A DNA stretch of 64,000 nt from the NCBI RefSeq assembly GCF_005938675.2, contig NZ_VCCH02000008.1, forward strand, positions 62,001-126,000, in the 5' to 3' direction. The stretch is from Mycobacterium sp. KBS0706 (lineage in GTDB: Bacteria; Pseudomonadota; Alphaproteobacteria; DSM-16000; Inquilinaceae). The position numbers and the translations under genes are program-made. The first letter of the stretch is position 1. Each line of letters begins with the position of its first letter. The notes beneath the pieces were generated by a model. That model saw only the letters and a list, made by a program, of their open reading frames with translations. It ran no database searches and was not told the origin of the DNA. Shown piece after piece: positions 19,854 through 29,228 of the stretch.

Positions 19854-21202
19854 CCCGCCCTTTTGCCGATCGGCTCCGCCCGGTATTCGTTCGGATCGAT
19901 GCCGTGCCGCGCCAGCTTGTCATAGAAGGTCTTGCGCGGCAGGCCGAGGGCCTCGGTCGTGGCCCGGACGTCGCCGTTATGCGTCGCCAGCGCCTCGCGC
20001 AGCAGGGCGGCCTCATAGCGCTCGACCCGCTCGGGCAGGCTGGCCGGCGTCTCCGGCGGGGCCGGGGCGTCGATCCCGCCGAGGCCGAGCGCCACCCGGT
20101 CGGCGAAATGCGCCAGCTCGCGCACATTGCCCGGCCAGTCATGGTCCAGCAGGTGCCGCCGCACGGCGTCGCCCAGCGGCGGCGGGTCGCGGCGGAAGCG
20201 CTCGGCGGCGCGGGCCAGGAAATGCGCGAACAGCAGCGGGATGTCGGCCCGGCGCTCGCGCAAGGGCGGGATGCGCAGCGTCACCACGTTGAGCCGGTAG
20301 TAGAGGTCGGCCCGGAACTTCCCCTCCTGCGACGCCGCGGCGAGGTCGGTCTTGGTGGCGGCGACGACGCGCAGGTCCAGCGGCCGGCGCTCATTGGTGC
20401 CGAGCGGCTCCACCGCCCGTTCCTCCAGCACCCGCAGCAGCTTCACCTGCAGCGCCGCCGGCATGCTCTCGACCTCGTCCAGGAACAGGGTGCCGCCATC
20501 GGCATGCTCGATCCTGCCGATGCGGCGCTTCTGCGCGCCGGTGAAGGCGCCGGCCTCGTGGCCGAACAGCTCGCTCTCGATCACGCTCTCCGGCAGCGCG
20601 CCGCAGTTCAGCGCCACCAGCGGCTTCGACCGGCGGCGGCTCCAGCGGTGCAACGCCTCGGCCACCACCTCCTTGCCCGATCCGGTCTCGCCCAGCACCA
20701 GCACGTCGACATCCGCGTCGGCGACGTTGCGCACGGCGTCGCGCAGCCGCTCCATCTCCGGCGTGTCGCCGAGGAAGGCGAGGTCGTCGGCCGCCTCCAG
20801 CTGCGCCGTCAGCCGCCGGTTCTCGATCACCAGACGCCGCTTCTCCACCGCCCGGCGGACGCTGTCGACCAGGCGCTCGGCCGGGTAGGGCTTGGCCAGA
20901 AAGTCGTAGGCGCCGTCCCGCATGGCGCCGACCGCCATGGCGATGTCGCCATGGCCGGTGATCAGGATCACCGGCAGGTCGGGGTCGAGCTCCCTGAGGC
21001 GCCCGAACAGCGCCAGGCCGTCGGTCTCGGGCATGCGGATATCGGTGACCACGGCGCCCGGAAAGTCGCGGTCGACCGTCGCCAGCGCGGCCCGGGCGGA
21101 GTCCAGCGCCGTGACCTCGAAGCCGGCCAGCTCCAGGCTCTGCACATTGGCGTGGCGGATCTCGGCCTCGTCATCGACGAAGACCACCTGCCCCGCGCTC
21201 AT
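19850..21202 (-). CDS. dctD: C4-dicarboxylate transport response regulator DctD (sigma-54 activator)
   Basis: This 450-residue NtrC-family activator has a receiver domain (phospho-acceptor D54 in V-T-D-I-R-M-P), a sigma-54 interaction AAA domain (Walker A G-E-T-G-S-G-K-E, loop G-A-F-T-G-A) and a Fis-type helix-turn-helix near the C-terminus ([13 protein letters not shown]). Phosphorylated by DctB, it drives sigma-54 transcription of dctA. The dctB gene lies 22 bases upstream in the same direction, and dctA with matching sites is just beyond. Confidence 0.95.
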   Translation of the reverse strand: MSAGQVVFVDDEAEIRHANVQSLELAGFEVTALDSARAALATVDRDFPGAVVTDIRMPETDGLALFGRLRELDPDLPVILITGHGDIAMAVGAMRDGAYDFLAKPYPAERLVDSVRRAVEKRRLVIENRRLTAQLEAADDLAFLGDTPEMERLRDAVRNVADADVDVLVLGETGSGKEVVAEALHRWSRRRSKPLVALNCGALPESVIESELFGHEAGAFTGAQKRRIGRIEHADGGTLFLDEVESMPAALQVKLLRVLEERAVEPLGTNERRPLDLRVVAATKTDLAAASQEGKFRADLYYRLNVVTLRIPPLRERRADIPLLFAHFLARAAERFRRDPPPLGDAVRRHLLDHDWPGNVRELAHFADRVALGLGGIDAPAPPETPASLPERVERYEAALLREALATHNGDVRATTEALGLPRKTFYDKLARHGIDPNEYRAEPIGKRAG

Positions 21203-21224
21203 GGCGCCCGCTTCCCGGGCGCCC

Positions 21225-23096
21225 TCATTGCGCCCGTCTCAATGTCACGGTAAAGACCGCCCCGCCGCCGTCTCGGTTTGCGGCGGCGATGCTGCCGCCG
21301 AACTCGCGCGCGATGTCCTGGCAGATCACCAGGCCAAGCCCGAGCCCGGCCGGCTTCGAGGTGGCGAAGGGGATGAACAGCGCCTTCATCGCGTCGGGGT
21401 CGAGGCCTTTGCCGGTGTCTGACACCGCAATCTTAACCTCTTCGTCCCCGGCATCCACCGCGATGCGGATCTCCGGTGCGGGCAGACCGTCGACGGCGTC
21501 GAGCGCGTTCTGCAGCAGGTTGACCAGGATCTGCTCCAGCCGCACCCGCTCCGCCACCACCCGGACGTCGCCGGGCGGCAGATCCTGCACCAGCCGCACC
21601 GACTGGCGGCGGATGCGCGGCCGGGTCAGGATCAGCGCGCCCTCGACCGCATCGGCGCAGGATGTCGCCTCGACCCGGCCGGTCGCCTTGCGCGAGAAGG
21701 CGCGCAGGTGCTGGGTGATGGTGCCGACCCGGTCGGTCAGCCCGGCGATGGTCGACAGGTTCTCGCGCACCGAAGCGGGTTTGTCGCGGTCGAGGAACAC
21801 CGAGGCGTTGTCGGCATAGGCGCGGATCGCCGCCACCGGCTGGTTGATCTCATGCGCCACGCTGGCCGCGACCTGGCCCAGGATGGCCAGGCGGTTGGCC
21901 TGGGTCAGCTCCTCCTGCAGCTGCTGCCGGCGCTGTTCGCCGCGGCGCCGTTCCTCCATCTCCTCGGTCAGGCGCTGGTTGGCGTCGTTCAGCGCCCGGG
22001 TGCGCTCGGCGACCCGGCGCTCCAGTTCCGCCTGCGCCGCCGCTTGCCGCGCCGTGTTGGTCAGGGCGCGGTTGCGGCGGTAGAGCAGCGCGGCGGCGGC
22101 GGCCAGCGCCAGCAGCGTCACCAGCCCGGCGATCAGCCGCGTGTCGGTCATGGCACGGCCGACGGAAGGCGAGGTCGGCGCCAGCAGGTGCAGGGTCCAG
22201 CCGGTGGTCGGCACCGGGGCGGCGAGGGCGAGGAAGCGCCCGGCCAGCCGCGCGCCCGGCAGGGTCGCGGTCACGGCCTCGGGCCGGGGCGAGGCTGCAT
22301 CCGGTGCGATCGGCAGCGGGTCGAGCGGCGCCCCGCCATATTGCAGGCTCTCGCGCACCGCCGCGCGATCCGCCTCCGGCAGCGGGCCGAAGCTGCGGAA
22401 GCGCCAGTCCGGCACGTCGGTCAGCAGCACCACGTTGCGCTCGTCGGTGACGAAGGCGGTCTCGGCGAAGTGGCCCCAGGCCTCTTCCATCTCGTCGAAC
22501 TCGACCTTGACCACGATCACACCGAGCAGCCCGTTCGGCCCGTCGATCCGGCGCGACAGGTAGGAGCCGGGCTTGCGGCTCATCGTGCCCATGGCGAAGA
22601 ACTCGGCCTCGCCGGTCTCGACCGCCCGCTGGTAATAGCCACGGAAAGCGTAGTGCTGGCCGACGAAGCTGATCGGCTCGCGCCAGTTGCTGGCGGCGAT
22701 CGCGGTGCCGCCGCGGTCCAGCAGATAGATCACCGCCGCCCGCGTGCCGCGGCTCAGAGCCTCGAACTTGGCGTTGATGCTGTCCAGCCGCGGCCGGTCG
22801 TTGGCAGCGGTCAGCGCGGCGCGGACATCCGGGTCCTGGGCCAGGACGAAGGGCAGGGAGCGCTGCTTCTCCAGCTCGCTGCGCAGCATCGCCACATGCA
22901 GGCCGAGGGCGGCCTCGGCCGAGCGCGCGATCTCGCCCAGCGCCCGGTCGCGCCCGACCGGCCCGGCCAGCCAGACCACGGCGGTGAACAGGGCGACGCC
23001 GGCCACGGCGAAGATCGCCCAGCTGTGCCACCGGTGCGGCGCTGCGGCGGGCCGGGCCAGGATTGCGGCGGCCAGGGGACGGTCGACGGTGGTCAT
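21225..23096 (-). CDS. dctB: C4-dicarboxylate sensor histidine kinase DctB
   Basis: A 623-residue membrane kinase. A transmembrane segment near residues 27-45 precedes a periplasmic double-PAS/Cache sensor (about 50-310), followed by a second transmembrane helix, a coiled coil ([14 protein letters not shown]), the phospho-acceptor histidine in V-A-H-E-I-N-Q-P, and an ATPase domain with G-K-G-L and G-L-G-L-G-L. It senses succinate, fumarate or malate and signals to DctD. It is transcribed away from dctA. Confidence 0.95.
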   Translation of the reverse strand: MTTVDRPLAAAILARPAAAPHRWHSWAIFAVAGVALFTAVVWLAGPVGRDRALGEIARSAEAALGLHVAMLRSELEKQRSLPFVLAQDPDVRAALTAANDRPRLDSINAKFEALSRGTRAAVIYLLDRGGTAIAASNWREPISFVGQHYAFRGYYQRAVETGEAEFFAMGTMSRKPGSYLSRRIDGPNGLLGVIVVKVEFDEMEEAWGHFAETAFVTDERNVVLLTDVPDWRFRSFGPLPEADRAAVRESLQYGGAPLDPLPIAPDAASPRPEAVTATLPGARLAGRFLALAAPVPTTGWTLHLLAPTSPSVGRAMTDTRLIAGLVTLLALAAAAALLYRRNRALTNTARQAAAQAELERRVAERTRALNDANQRLTEEMEERRRGEQRRQQLQEELTQANRLAILGQVAASVAHEINQPVAAIRAYADNASVFLDRDKPASVRENLSTIAGLTDRVGTITQHLRAFSRKATGRVEATSCADAVEGALILTRPRIRRQSVRLVQDLPPGDVRVVAERVRLEQILVNLLQNALDAVDGLPAPEIRIAVDAGDEEVKIAVSDTGKGLDPDAMKALFIPFATSKPAGLGLGLVICQDIAREFGGSIAAANRDGGGAVFTVTLRRAQ

Positions 23097-23141
23097 GCCG
23101 CGAGTCTAGCACTGCGGGGCCGGACTGACTGTGGGGAAGGC

Positions 23142-23159
23142 TGTGCGGATGTCCGCCCG
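23142..23159. promoter_or_regulatory. Candidate DctD upstream activating site, distal (imperfect)
   Basis: TGTGCGG-ATGT-CCGCCCG has the same spacing as the proximal site, but its right half is degenerate. It lies 32 bases (about three helical turns) upstream of that site, the arrangement used for cooperative binding by DctD. Confidence 0.65.
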
Positions 23160-23173
23160 GCCTGGGCGGCACT

Positions 23174-23191
23174 TGTGCGGGATTCCGCACA
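23174..23191. promoter_or_regulatory. Candidate DctD upstream activating site, proximal (perfect palindrome)
   Basis: A perfect inverted repeat TGTGCGG-GATT-CCGCACA sits about 110 bases upstream of the sigma-54 promoter of dctA. This matches the form of DctD sites in rhizobia. Confidence 0.8.
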
Positions 23192-23277
23192 GATCGGCAG
23201 CCAGCGATCGCGGGGCGTCCAGAAAAGTCCCTTTTCGATCAAGAGTATGGCGAAACCCCGGCCGATGTAATCCCGGC

Positions 23278-23293
23278 TGGCACGGCGATTGCT
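23278..23293 (+). promoter_or_regulatory. Sigma-54 (-24/-12) promoter of dctA
   Basis: TGGCACGGCGATTGCT is an essentially perfect match to the consensus TGGCAC-N5-TTGCT, with GG at 23279-23280 and GC at 23291-23292. It lies about 108 bases before the dctA ATG. The rest of 23097-23400 contains the two DctD sites and no gene. Confidence 0.92.
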
Positions 23294-23400
23294 CCCTACT
23301 TGGCCAGCCGTCCGCAAGAAGGGGCATCCCCGGGGCGGCAGGAAACCCCATGCCGGCGTCGCCGCGGTCATCGCGGCCTGCGCCCCGAGGAGTGTGTGCC

Positions 23401-24723
23401 ATGGCCACAGCCGACGCCGCCACGCGTCCCATCCCCTTCTACCGCCATCTCTACGTCCAGGTGCTGATCGCGGTCGTGATCGGCGTCCTGCTCGGCCATT
23501 TCTGGCCCGAGACCGGGGCGTCGCTGCAGCCGCTGGGCGACGGCTTCATCAAGCTGGTGAAGATGATCATCTCGCCGGTCATCTTCCTGACCGTGGTCAC
23601 CGGCATCGCCAGCATGCACGACCTGGAGAAGGTCGGCCGGGTCGGCGCCAAGGCGATGATCTACTTCCTGGTGTTCTCGACCCTGGCGCTGGTCGTCGGC
23701 CTGGTGATCGCCAACCTGGTGCAGCCGGGCGCGGGCCTGAACATCGACCCCGCGACGCTGGACCCGAAGGCGGTGGAGAAATACACCACCCAGGCTCATG
23801 ACCAGTCGATCGTCGGCTTCCTGCTGAACGTCATCCCGGCGACGATGGTCAGCGCCTTCGTCGGCGGCGACATCCTGCAGGTGCTGTTCGTCTCGGTGCT
23901 GTTCGGCATCGGCCTCGCCATGACCGGCGAGAAAGGTACGCCGGTGCTGAACTTCCTGAAGTCGGTGTCGGGCGCGGTGTTCAAGGTCGTCAACATCCTG
24001 ATGAAGGCGGCCCCGATCGGCGCCTTCGGCGCCATGGCCTTCACCATCGGCAAGTTCGGCATCGGGTCGGTGGTCAACCTGGCCTTCCTGGTCGGCACCT
24101 TCTACGTCACCGCGATCATCTTCGTGGTGTTCGTGCTCGGCGCCGTCGCCCGCTACAACGGCTTCTCGGTGCTGGCGCTGGTCCGCTACATCAAGGCCGA
24201 GCTGCTGCTGGTGCTGGGCACCAGCTCGTCGGAAGCGGCGCTGCCGTCGCTGATGGAGAAGATGGAGCGCGCGGGCTGCGCCAAGCCGGTGGTCGGGCTG
24301 GTGATCCCGACCGGCTATTCCTTCAACCTCGACGGCACCAACATCTACATGACCATGGCGGCGCTGTTCATCGCCCAGGCGACGAACACGCATCTGTCCT
24401 ATGGCGACGAGATCCTGCTGCTGCTGGTGGCGATGCTCAGCTCCAAGGGCGCCGCCGGCGTCACCGGCTCGGGCTTCATCACCCTGGCGGCGACGCTCTC
24501 CGTCGTCCCGACGGTGCCGGTCGCCGGCATGGCGCTGATCCTCGGCGTCGACCGCTTCATGTCGGAGTGCCGGGCATTGACCAACATCGTCGGCAACGCC
24601 GTGGCCGCCGTCGTCGTCGCCCGCTGGGAGGGGGCGCTGGACCAGGACCGGCTGAAGGCCGCCCTGGCCGGCGAGCCGCTGCCGGCGCTGGACGACGGCG
24701 TGGTCCCCGCTCCGGCGGAATAA
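23401..24723 (+). CDS. dctA: C4-dicarboxylate:cation symporter DctA
   Basis: A 440-residue member of the dicarboxylate/amino acid:cation symporter family, importing succinate, fumarate and malate across the inner membrane. Multiple hydrophobic segments are visible, together with the re-entrant S-S-S-E-A-A-L-P-S motif and the substrate-site motif F-N-L-D-G-T-N-I-Y. The ATG at 23401 is followed by A-T-A-D-A-A, matching DctA N-termini. Expression is expected to be sigma-54- and DctBD-dependent. Confidence 0.96.
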   Translation: MATADAATRPIPFYRHLYVQVLIAVVIGVLLGHFWPETGASLQPLGDGFIKLVKMIISPVIFLTVVTGIASMHDLEKVGRVGAKAMIYFLVFSTLALVVGLVIANLVQPGAGLNIDPATLDPKAVEKYTTQAHDQSIVGFLLNVIPATMVSAFVGGDILQVLFVSVLFGIGLAMTGEKGTPVLNFLKSVSGAVFKVVNILMKAAPIGAFGAMAFTIGKFGIGSVVNLAFLVGTFYVTAIIFVVFVLGAVARYNGFSVLALVRYIKAELLLVLGTSSSEAALPSLMEKMERAGCAKPVVGLVIPTGYSFNLDGTNIYMTMAALFIAQATNTHLSYGDEILLLLVAMLSSKGAAGVTGSGFITLAATLSVVPTVPVAGMALILGVDRFMSECRALTNIVGNAVAAVVVARWEGALDQDRLKAALAGEPLPALDDGVVPAPAE

Positions 24724-24727
24724 GGCA

Positions 24728-24764
24728 GCAGGGCGGACGGCGATGTCAGCGCCGTCCGCCCTGC
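24728..24764. terminator. Strong bidirectional hairpin between convergent genes
   Basis: Perfect 15-base arms (24728-24742 and 24750-24764) form a very G+C-rich stem with a 7-base loop. It starts 5 bases after the dctA stop and ends 11 bases before the stop of the convergent gene. There is no U-run, so it may rely on other factors. Confidence 0.75.
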
Positions 24765-24775
24765 CGGCCGCGGCC

Positions 24776-25357
24776 TCAGGCGGCTTCCTCCACCTCGTCC
24801 TCGGTGCCGGCCACGGTGGTTTCCGCCGCCTCGGCCAGGGCCCGGATCCGGTCCTCGGTCGGCTCGATGCCGTGCTCCTCGAGATAGAACTTCGCGGTGG
24901 CGAGGCTGGAGGCGGGAAGGTCGGGGGCGACGTCGTCGGTCGTGCGGTTCACCAAGGCGAGGAAGTCGATGGTCTCCTCGAAGGTGACCTTGCCGTCGGC
25001 ATGGGCCGCCTCGATGAAGCTGCGGATCTCGCGCTCCTGCTTTCGGGTCAGGCCTTCGTATTCATGGCCCTCGAGGCCGCCGAGGACGATCCGCAGCTGG
25101 TTGCCGGCGGACTCCGCGTCGGTGGCGGCGGTGTCGAGCATGCAGAAATAGCTCGCTTTGAGGATGATGGCCCGCACCCGGTCCCGTCGGGTGTCCGCGT
25201 CGAGCTCCGGGCTCAGGGACAGCTCGGTGTCCATGCTCAGGATCCTGGCATATCGGGCGAGTTCCGCCCGCAGTGCCGCCTGGTCGAGCGGCTGGTCGGA
25301 TTCGAATTCGACGGTCTCGATGATGTCGTCGATCGGGGAGCGCTGCGTATCGGTCAT
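24776..25357 (-). CDS. Hypothetical acidic protein
   Basis: A 193-residue soluble, acidic, helical protein with no signal peptide or membrane segment. The central part contains E-G-L-T-R-K-Q-E-R-E-I-R-S-F-I-E-A-A-H-A-D, and the C-terminus is E/A rich. I do not recognise a family. It is a single-gene unit, convergent with dctA. Confidence 0.6.
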   Translation of the reverse strand: MTDTQRSPIDDIIETVEFESDQPLDQAALRAELARYARILSMDTELSLSPELDADTRRDRVRAIILKASYFCMLDTAATDAESAGNQLRIVLGGLEGHEYEGLTRKQEREIRSFIEAAHADGKVTFEETIDFLALVNRTTDDVAPDLPASSLATAKFYLEEHGIEPTEDRIRALAEAAETTVAGTEDEVEEAA

Positions 25358-25519
25358 GGGCTCGGCTCGTCTGTGGTCGGACAGGTGAGGGCGAGTATTG
25401 CCCGCGCCTCCGCCAGGCGGCCCATGACGATGTCTGATGGAAACATGTGCGAGGAGTATGGGCCGCCGGAAGGACGGCGGTCCGACGTGTGGGACCCATC
25501 ACAGCGAGGGAGATCCAGC

Positions 25520-26578
25520 GTGATCCTGCGACGTCTTCTCGGCATCGCCGCGGCGGCCTGCCTGATGCTTTCGGCCCTGCCCCTGCGGGCCGCCGACGAG
25601 AAACCGCACCCGGTCAAGGTGGTGGCCGACCAGCGCCTGACGGTGACGGCGCCGGCCGGCACCGGCGAGCTGGCGCTCTATGTCTCGCGCGATTGGTCGA
25701 AGCGGCAGCCGGGCGTCACCCGGGCGGTGATCGTCGTCCACGGCCGGCTGCGCAACGCCGACGTCTACAATGCCTCGGCCGAGAAGGCCCTGGCGGCGGC
25801 GGGGGAGGCGGGCCGGTCGGCGATCCTGGTCGTGCCGCAATTCCTGGCCGACATCGATGCTGCGGCGTTCCACCTGCCGGCCGCTACGTTGCGCTGGAGC
25901 GCTGCAGGCTGGGAGGGCGGCGCCGAAGCCAAGGGCCCGGCCCCGATCAGCTCCTTCGCCGCGCTCGACGCGACCCTGGCCCGGCTGGCCGACCGCACGC
26001 TGTTCCCGGACCTGACGACGATCGTGGTGGCAGGGCACTCCGGCGGCGGTCAGGTGGTGCAGCGCTATGCCATCCTGGGCCAGGGCGAGGCGGCGCCGAC
26101 CGCGTCCGGCATCGCCGTCCGCTACGTCGTCGCCAACCCATCCTCCTACGCCTATTTCAACCCCGACCGGCCGGACGGGGAGGGCGGCTTCGCCCCCTTC
26201 GCCGCCGCCGCCTGCCCGAAATTCGACCGCTGGAAATACGGCATGGCCGAGCTGCCCGCCTATGCCGGGGCGGCGACCCCGGCGGTGCTGGAGCAGGCCT
26301 ATCTCGGCCGCGACGTCACCTATCTGCTCGGCACGGCCGACACCGATCCGAACCATCCGGCGCTGGACAAGAGCTGCATGGCGGAGGCGCAGGGTCCCTA
26401 CCGCCTCGCCCGCGGCGAAGCCTATGTCCAGTATCTGCGCGGGCGCCATCCGGACGGGTTCCGGCAGCGCGTGCTGCTGGTCCCGGGCGTTGGCCATGAC
26501 GGCGACCGCATGCTGACCTCGGCCTGCGGCCTGGCCGCGCTGTTCGACCGGCCAGGCTGCACGCCCTCGGTGCCGTGA
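25520..26578 (+). CDS. Secreted alpha/beta hydrolase
   Basis: A 352-residue protein with an N-terminal signal peptide (about 1-25, ending L-R-A-A-D) and an alpha/beta-hydrolase fold. The nucleophile elbow is G-H-S-G-G-G, an oxyanion-region motif V-V-H-G-R appears earlier, and a late histidine in P-G-V-G-H-D completes a likely triad. The GTG at 25520 is preferred because GAGGGAG lies about 10 bases upstream and gives a clean signal peptide. The substrate is unknown. A hairpin follows at 26586-26612. Confidence 0.82.
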   Translation: MILRRLLGIAAAACLMLSALPLRAADEKPHPVKVVADQRLTVTAPAGTGELALYVSRDWSKRQPGVTRAVIVVHGRLRNADVYNASAEKALAAAGEAGRSAILVVPQFLADIDAAAFHLPAATLRWSAAGWEGGAEAKGPAPISSFAALDATLARLADRTLFPDLTTIVVAGHSGGGQVVQRYAILGQGEAAPTASGIAVRYVVANPSSYAYFNPDRPDGEGGFAPFAAAACPKFDRWKYGMAELPAYAGAATPAVLEQAYLGRDVTYLLGTADTDPNHPALDKSCMAEAQGPYRLARGEAYVQYLRGRHPDGFRQRVLLVPGVGHDGDRMLTSACGLAALFDRPGCTPSVP

Positions 26579-26585
26579 CATCCGG

Positions 26586-26612
26586 GCCGGGGCGGCGTGG
26601 GGCCGCCCCGGC
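26586..26612. terminator. Hairpin between convergent genes
   Basis: Perfect 11-base arms GCCGGGGCGGC (26586-26596) and GCCGCCCCGGC (26602-26612) lie midway between the hydrolase stop and the convergent small secreted protein. No U-run is present. Confidence 0.65.
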
Positions 26613-26618
26613 ATCCGG

Positions 26619-26957
26619 TCACTCGTGCACGGTGTATTTGCCGGTCTGGCAGAGGTCGACGCCGTCGTTCTGCGCGGTCCGGCCGTCCTCGAACACCGTC
26701 TTCAGGTCATAGGTGCAGGTGCGCCGGCCGTCGCCGATGGTCACCGTCACCTCGTTGCCGGCAGGCAGGTACTTGCCCTCCAGCAGGTTCTCCTCCCAAT
26801 TGTCGACGCTGGCTGGCGACACGTAGAACTCGGTGGCGCTGACCGAGGTCGCATTGGTCAGGGTGAACTGAAGGTCGTCGGCGGAGGCCGGGCTGGCGAA
26901 GATCATCATGCCGCCGATGACGGCCGCAGCCAAGCTGCAGGAACGAAAATTCCGAAT
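26619..26957 (-). CDS. Small secreted protein, probable AUU (or UUG) start
   Basis: A protein of about 112 residues with a signal peptide ending A-S-P-A-S-A before D-D-L-Q-F. Two cysteines near R-T-C-T-Y and D-L-C-Q-T could form a disulfide. No ATG gives a full signal peptide. TTG at 26933 has no ribosome site and yields no basic N-region. ATT at 26957 has AAGGGAT six bases upstream and yields M-R-N-F-R-S-C-S-L before the hydrophobic core, which is a proper signal peptide. The function is unknown; the mature part is beta-rich. Confidence 0.65.
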   Translation of the reverse strand: MRNFRSCSLAAAVIGGMMIFASPASADDLQFTLTNATSVSATEFYVSPASVDNWEENLLEGKYLPAGNEVTVTIGDGRRTCTYDLKTVFEDGRTAQNDGVDLCQTGKYTVHE

Positions 26958-27042
26958 TTGCTATCCCTTATGAAAATCACGTTCGCAAATCGCAAGGACG
27001 CGACTCGAATAATACATCGAATCCCACGGAAATGCATTCGCC

Positions 27043-28089
27043 CTACCGGCCGGATTGCCTCGCGCCGCAGGAATCCCGGATCACCAGCTCGGTCGGCAGG
27101 GCGATGCGGCGCTGATCGACCGTTTCGCCCTTCAACAGGCGGATCAGCAGCTGCGCCGCCTGGCGGCCCTGCTCGACGCCCGGGTTGCGCACCGTGGTCA
27201 GAGCCGGGCGCAGCAGGGCGGCGAAGGGCAGGTCGTCGAAGCCGACCAGGGCGATGTCGTCCGGCACGGACAGACCGGCATCGGTCAGCGCCGCCAGGGC
27301 ACCCAGCGCGATGGTGTCGTTGCCGGCCAGGACCGCGGTCGGCCGTTCGCCGCCGCGGTCCAGCAGCTCGCGCATCGCCCGGTGGCCGCTCTCGGCGCTG
27401 AAGGCGCCATAGGCAACCAGCCGGTCGTCCGGCTCGATGCCGTGGGCGCGCAGCGATTCGCGGTAGGAGTTCAGCCGTGCATCGGTGGCGACGAAGCCGG
27501 GCGGCGAAAAGCCGATATGGGCGATCGCCCGATGCCCCAGCCCGGCCAGATGGTCCATCGAGCGGCGGATGGCGCGGCGGGTGGAGAAGTTGACCGCATG
27601 CTCGCGCGGGTGGCGGACCGAGCCCAGCAGAACCAGCGGGAAGCCCTGGTCGATCAGCGCATGGATCTGCGGCGCGTCGGTCGGCGGGTTCAGCACGATC
27701 AGCCCGTCGATCCGACGGCCCTCCACCAGCTCGCCATAGGCGTGCGGCCCGGCGCCGGGCTCGACCCCCTCGAGCAGGATGCGGTAGCCGCTCTCCTGCG
27801 TCGCCTGGGCGATGCCGTACAAGAGCTGCGGCACGAAACCGTCGACCGCCAGGACCTGCGGGTCGGTGACCACCAGGCCGATGGTCTCGGTGTCGCCGCG
27901 CACCAGCATCCGCGCCGCCGAGTTCGGCCGGTAGCCCAGCGCCGCCGCGGCCTCGAGCACGCGTTGCCGGGTCTCGGCGCTGATCACCACCGCGTCGGAC
28001 CGGTTCAGCACCATCGACACGGTGGCGCGCGACACCCCGGCCCGGCGGGCGACATCGTGGCTGGTGATCCTGCGTCGTTCCATATCCAT
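27043..28089 (-). CDS. LacI family transcriptional repressor of the alpha-galactoside operon
   Basis: A 348-residue LacI/GalR regulator. The N-terminal helix-turn-helix reads I-T-S-H-D-V-A-R-R-A-G-V-S-R-A-T-V-S, followed by a periplasmic-binding-protein-like sensor domain. The ATG at 28089 puts the helix-turn-helix at the usual place; an ATG at 28140 would add 17 residues. It is divergent from an alpha-galactoside uptake operon, and two perfect ACACGTGT-centred palindromes stand in the shared region, so it probably represses that operon until a galactoside binds. Confidence 0.9.
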   Translation of the reverse strand: MDMERRRITSHDVARRAGVSRATVSMVLNRSDAVVISAETRQRVLEAAAALGYRPNSAARMLVRGDTETIGLVVTDPQVLAVDGFVPQLLYGIAQATQESGYRILLEGVEPGAGPHAYGELVEGRRIDGLIVLNPPTDAPQIHALIDQGFPLVLLGSVRHPREHAVNFSTRRAIRRSMDHLAGLGHRAIAHIGFSPPGFVATDARLNSYRESLRAHGIEPDDRLVAYGAFSAESGHRAMRELLDRGGERPTAVLAGNDTIALGALAALTDAGLSVPDDIALVGFDDLPFAALLRPALTTVRNPGVEQGRQAAQLLIRLLKGETVDQRRIALPTELVIRDSCGARQSGR

Positions 28090-28185
28090 CCGCTTCACGA
28101 GGCGCCCGGCCGATCGGGCGGGCCCGGTCCCCTCTGCCATGCCGGTCGGCGCTTGACAAGCCGGCCGGATCTCGTTTGACTATAG

Positions 28186-28199
28186 CTAACACGTGTTAG
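28186..28199. promoter_or_regulatory. LacI-type operator 1
   Basis: CTAACACGTGTTAG is a perfect 14-base palindrome in the region shared by the lacI-type gene and the galactoside operon. Confidence 0.8.
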
Positions 28200-28208
28200 T
28201 AACGATAG

Positions 28209-28220
28209 TGACACGTGTCA
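28209..28220. promoter_or_regulatory. LacI-type operator 2
   Basis: TGACACGTGTCA is a second perfect palindrome with the same ACACGTGT core. Its centre is 22 bases from operator 1, two helical turns, so dimers would bind the same face of DNA. Confidence 0.8.
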
Positions 28221-28282
28221 TCCGCAGACAGAAGCCCTGCTTCCATGAGATGCCGGGCCCGATCCGGGGAGGATGGTCGAGG

Positions 28283-29218
28283 ATGGTGGCAGCGGAGTTG
28301 AGCAGGCCGGCGGCCGCCGGCTGGCTGCGGTCCCGTCCGAAGCTGCGGGCGGCGCTGCAGCGCAACGTCACCGGCTGGCTGTTCATCCTGCCGGCGCTGA
28401 TCGGCTTCGGCATCTTCTATTTGTATCCGACGCTGCGGGCGGTCGAGATCAGCCTGACCGACTGGAACCTGATGCGGGCGCCGAAATTCATCGGCTTCGA
28501 CAACTACCTGAAGCTGATCGACGACCCGCGCTTCTGGCAGTCGGCCCGCATCACCGTCGCCTATGTGCTCTACAACATCCCGCTGCAGACCGTGCTCGGC
28601 TTGGCCCTGGCGGTGATGATGGACCGGCTCAGCAAGTCGGTGGCGCTGCGGGCGGTGGTGATCGCGCCCTATCTCCTGTCCAACGTCATCGCCGCGCTGA
28701 TCTGGCTGTGGCTGCTCGACCCGCTGCTGGGCATGACCAACGCCTTCCTCGGGCTGATCGACGTGCCGCGCCAATCCTTCCTGGCGACGTCGGACCTCGC
28801 CATCATGTCGATCGCCGGGATCAACATCTGGCGCCATGTCGGCCTCACCGCCCTCCTATTCTACGCCGGGCTGCAGGCGATCCCGCGGTCGTTGTACGAG
28901 GCGGCGCGGCTGGAAGGGGCGGGGGAGTGGGTGGTGTTCCGCCGCATCACCCTGCCGCTGTTGCGCCCGGTCTTGGTGTTCGTGCTGGTGACCAGCGTGA
29001 TCGGGTCGTTCCAGGTGTTCGACACCATCGCCGTCACCACCCAGGGCGGGCCGGCGAACTCGACCAGCGCCATCATCTGGTACGTCTACGAAAGCGCCTT
29101 CCGCTTCTCGAAGATGGGCTACGCCTCGGCGATGTCGGTGGCGCTGTTCGCGGTGCTGATCCTGATCACCATCCTGCAGATGCGGGCGCTGCGCGCCGGC
29201 AGCTCGGATCTCGAGTGA
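28283..29218 (+). CDS. Sugar ABC transporter permease (MalF type)
   Basis: A 311-residue inner-membrane permease of the carbohydrate uptake-1 family, with about six transmembrane helices and the loop L-Y-E-A-A-R-L-E-G-A-G. The ATG at 28283 was chosen because GGGGAGG precedes it and because a longer reading would place the start among the operators. It is the first gene of the operon permease, permease, binding protein, glycosidase. Confidence 0.92.
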   Translation: MVAAELSRPAAAGWLRSRPKLRAALQRNVTGWLFILPALIGFGIFYLYPTLRAVEISLTDWNLMRAPKFIGFDNYLKLIDDPRFWQSARITVAYVLYNIPLQTVLGLALAVMMDRLSKSVALRAVVIAPYLLSNVIAALIWLWLLDPLLGMTNAFLGLIDVPRQSFLATSDLAIMSIAGINIWRHVGLTALLFYAGLQAIPRSLYEAARLEGAGEWVVFRRITLPLLRPVLVFVLVTSVIGSFQVFDTIAVTTQGGPANSTSAIIWYVYESAFRFSKMGYASAMSVALFAVLILITILQMRALRAGSSDLE

Positions 29219-29228
29219 GGGACGCGCC

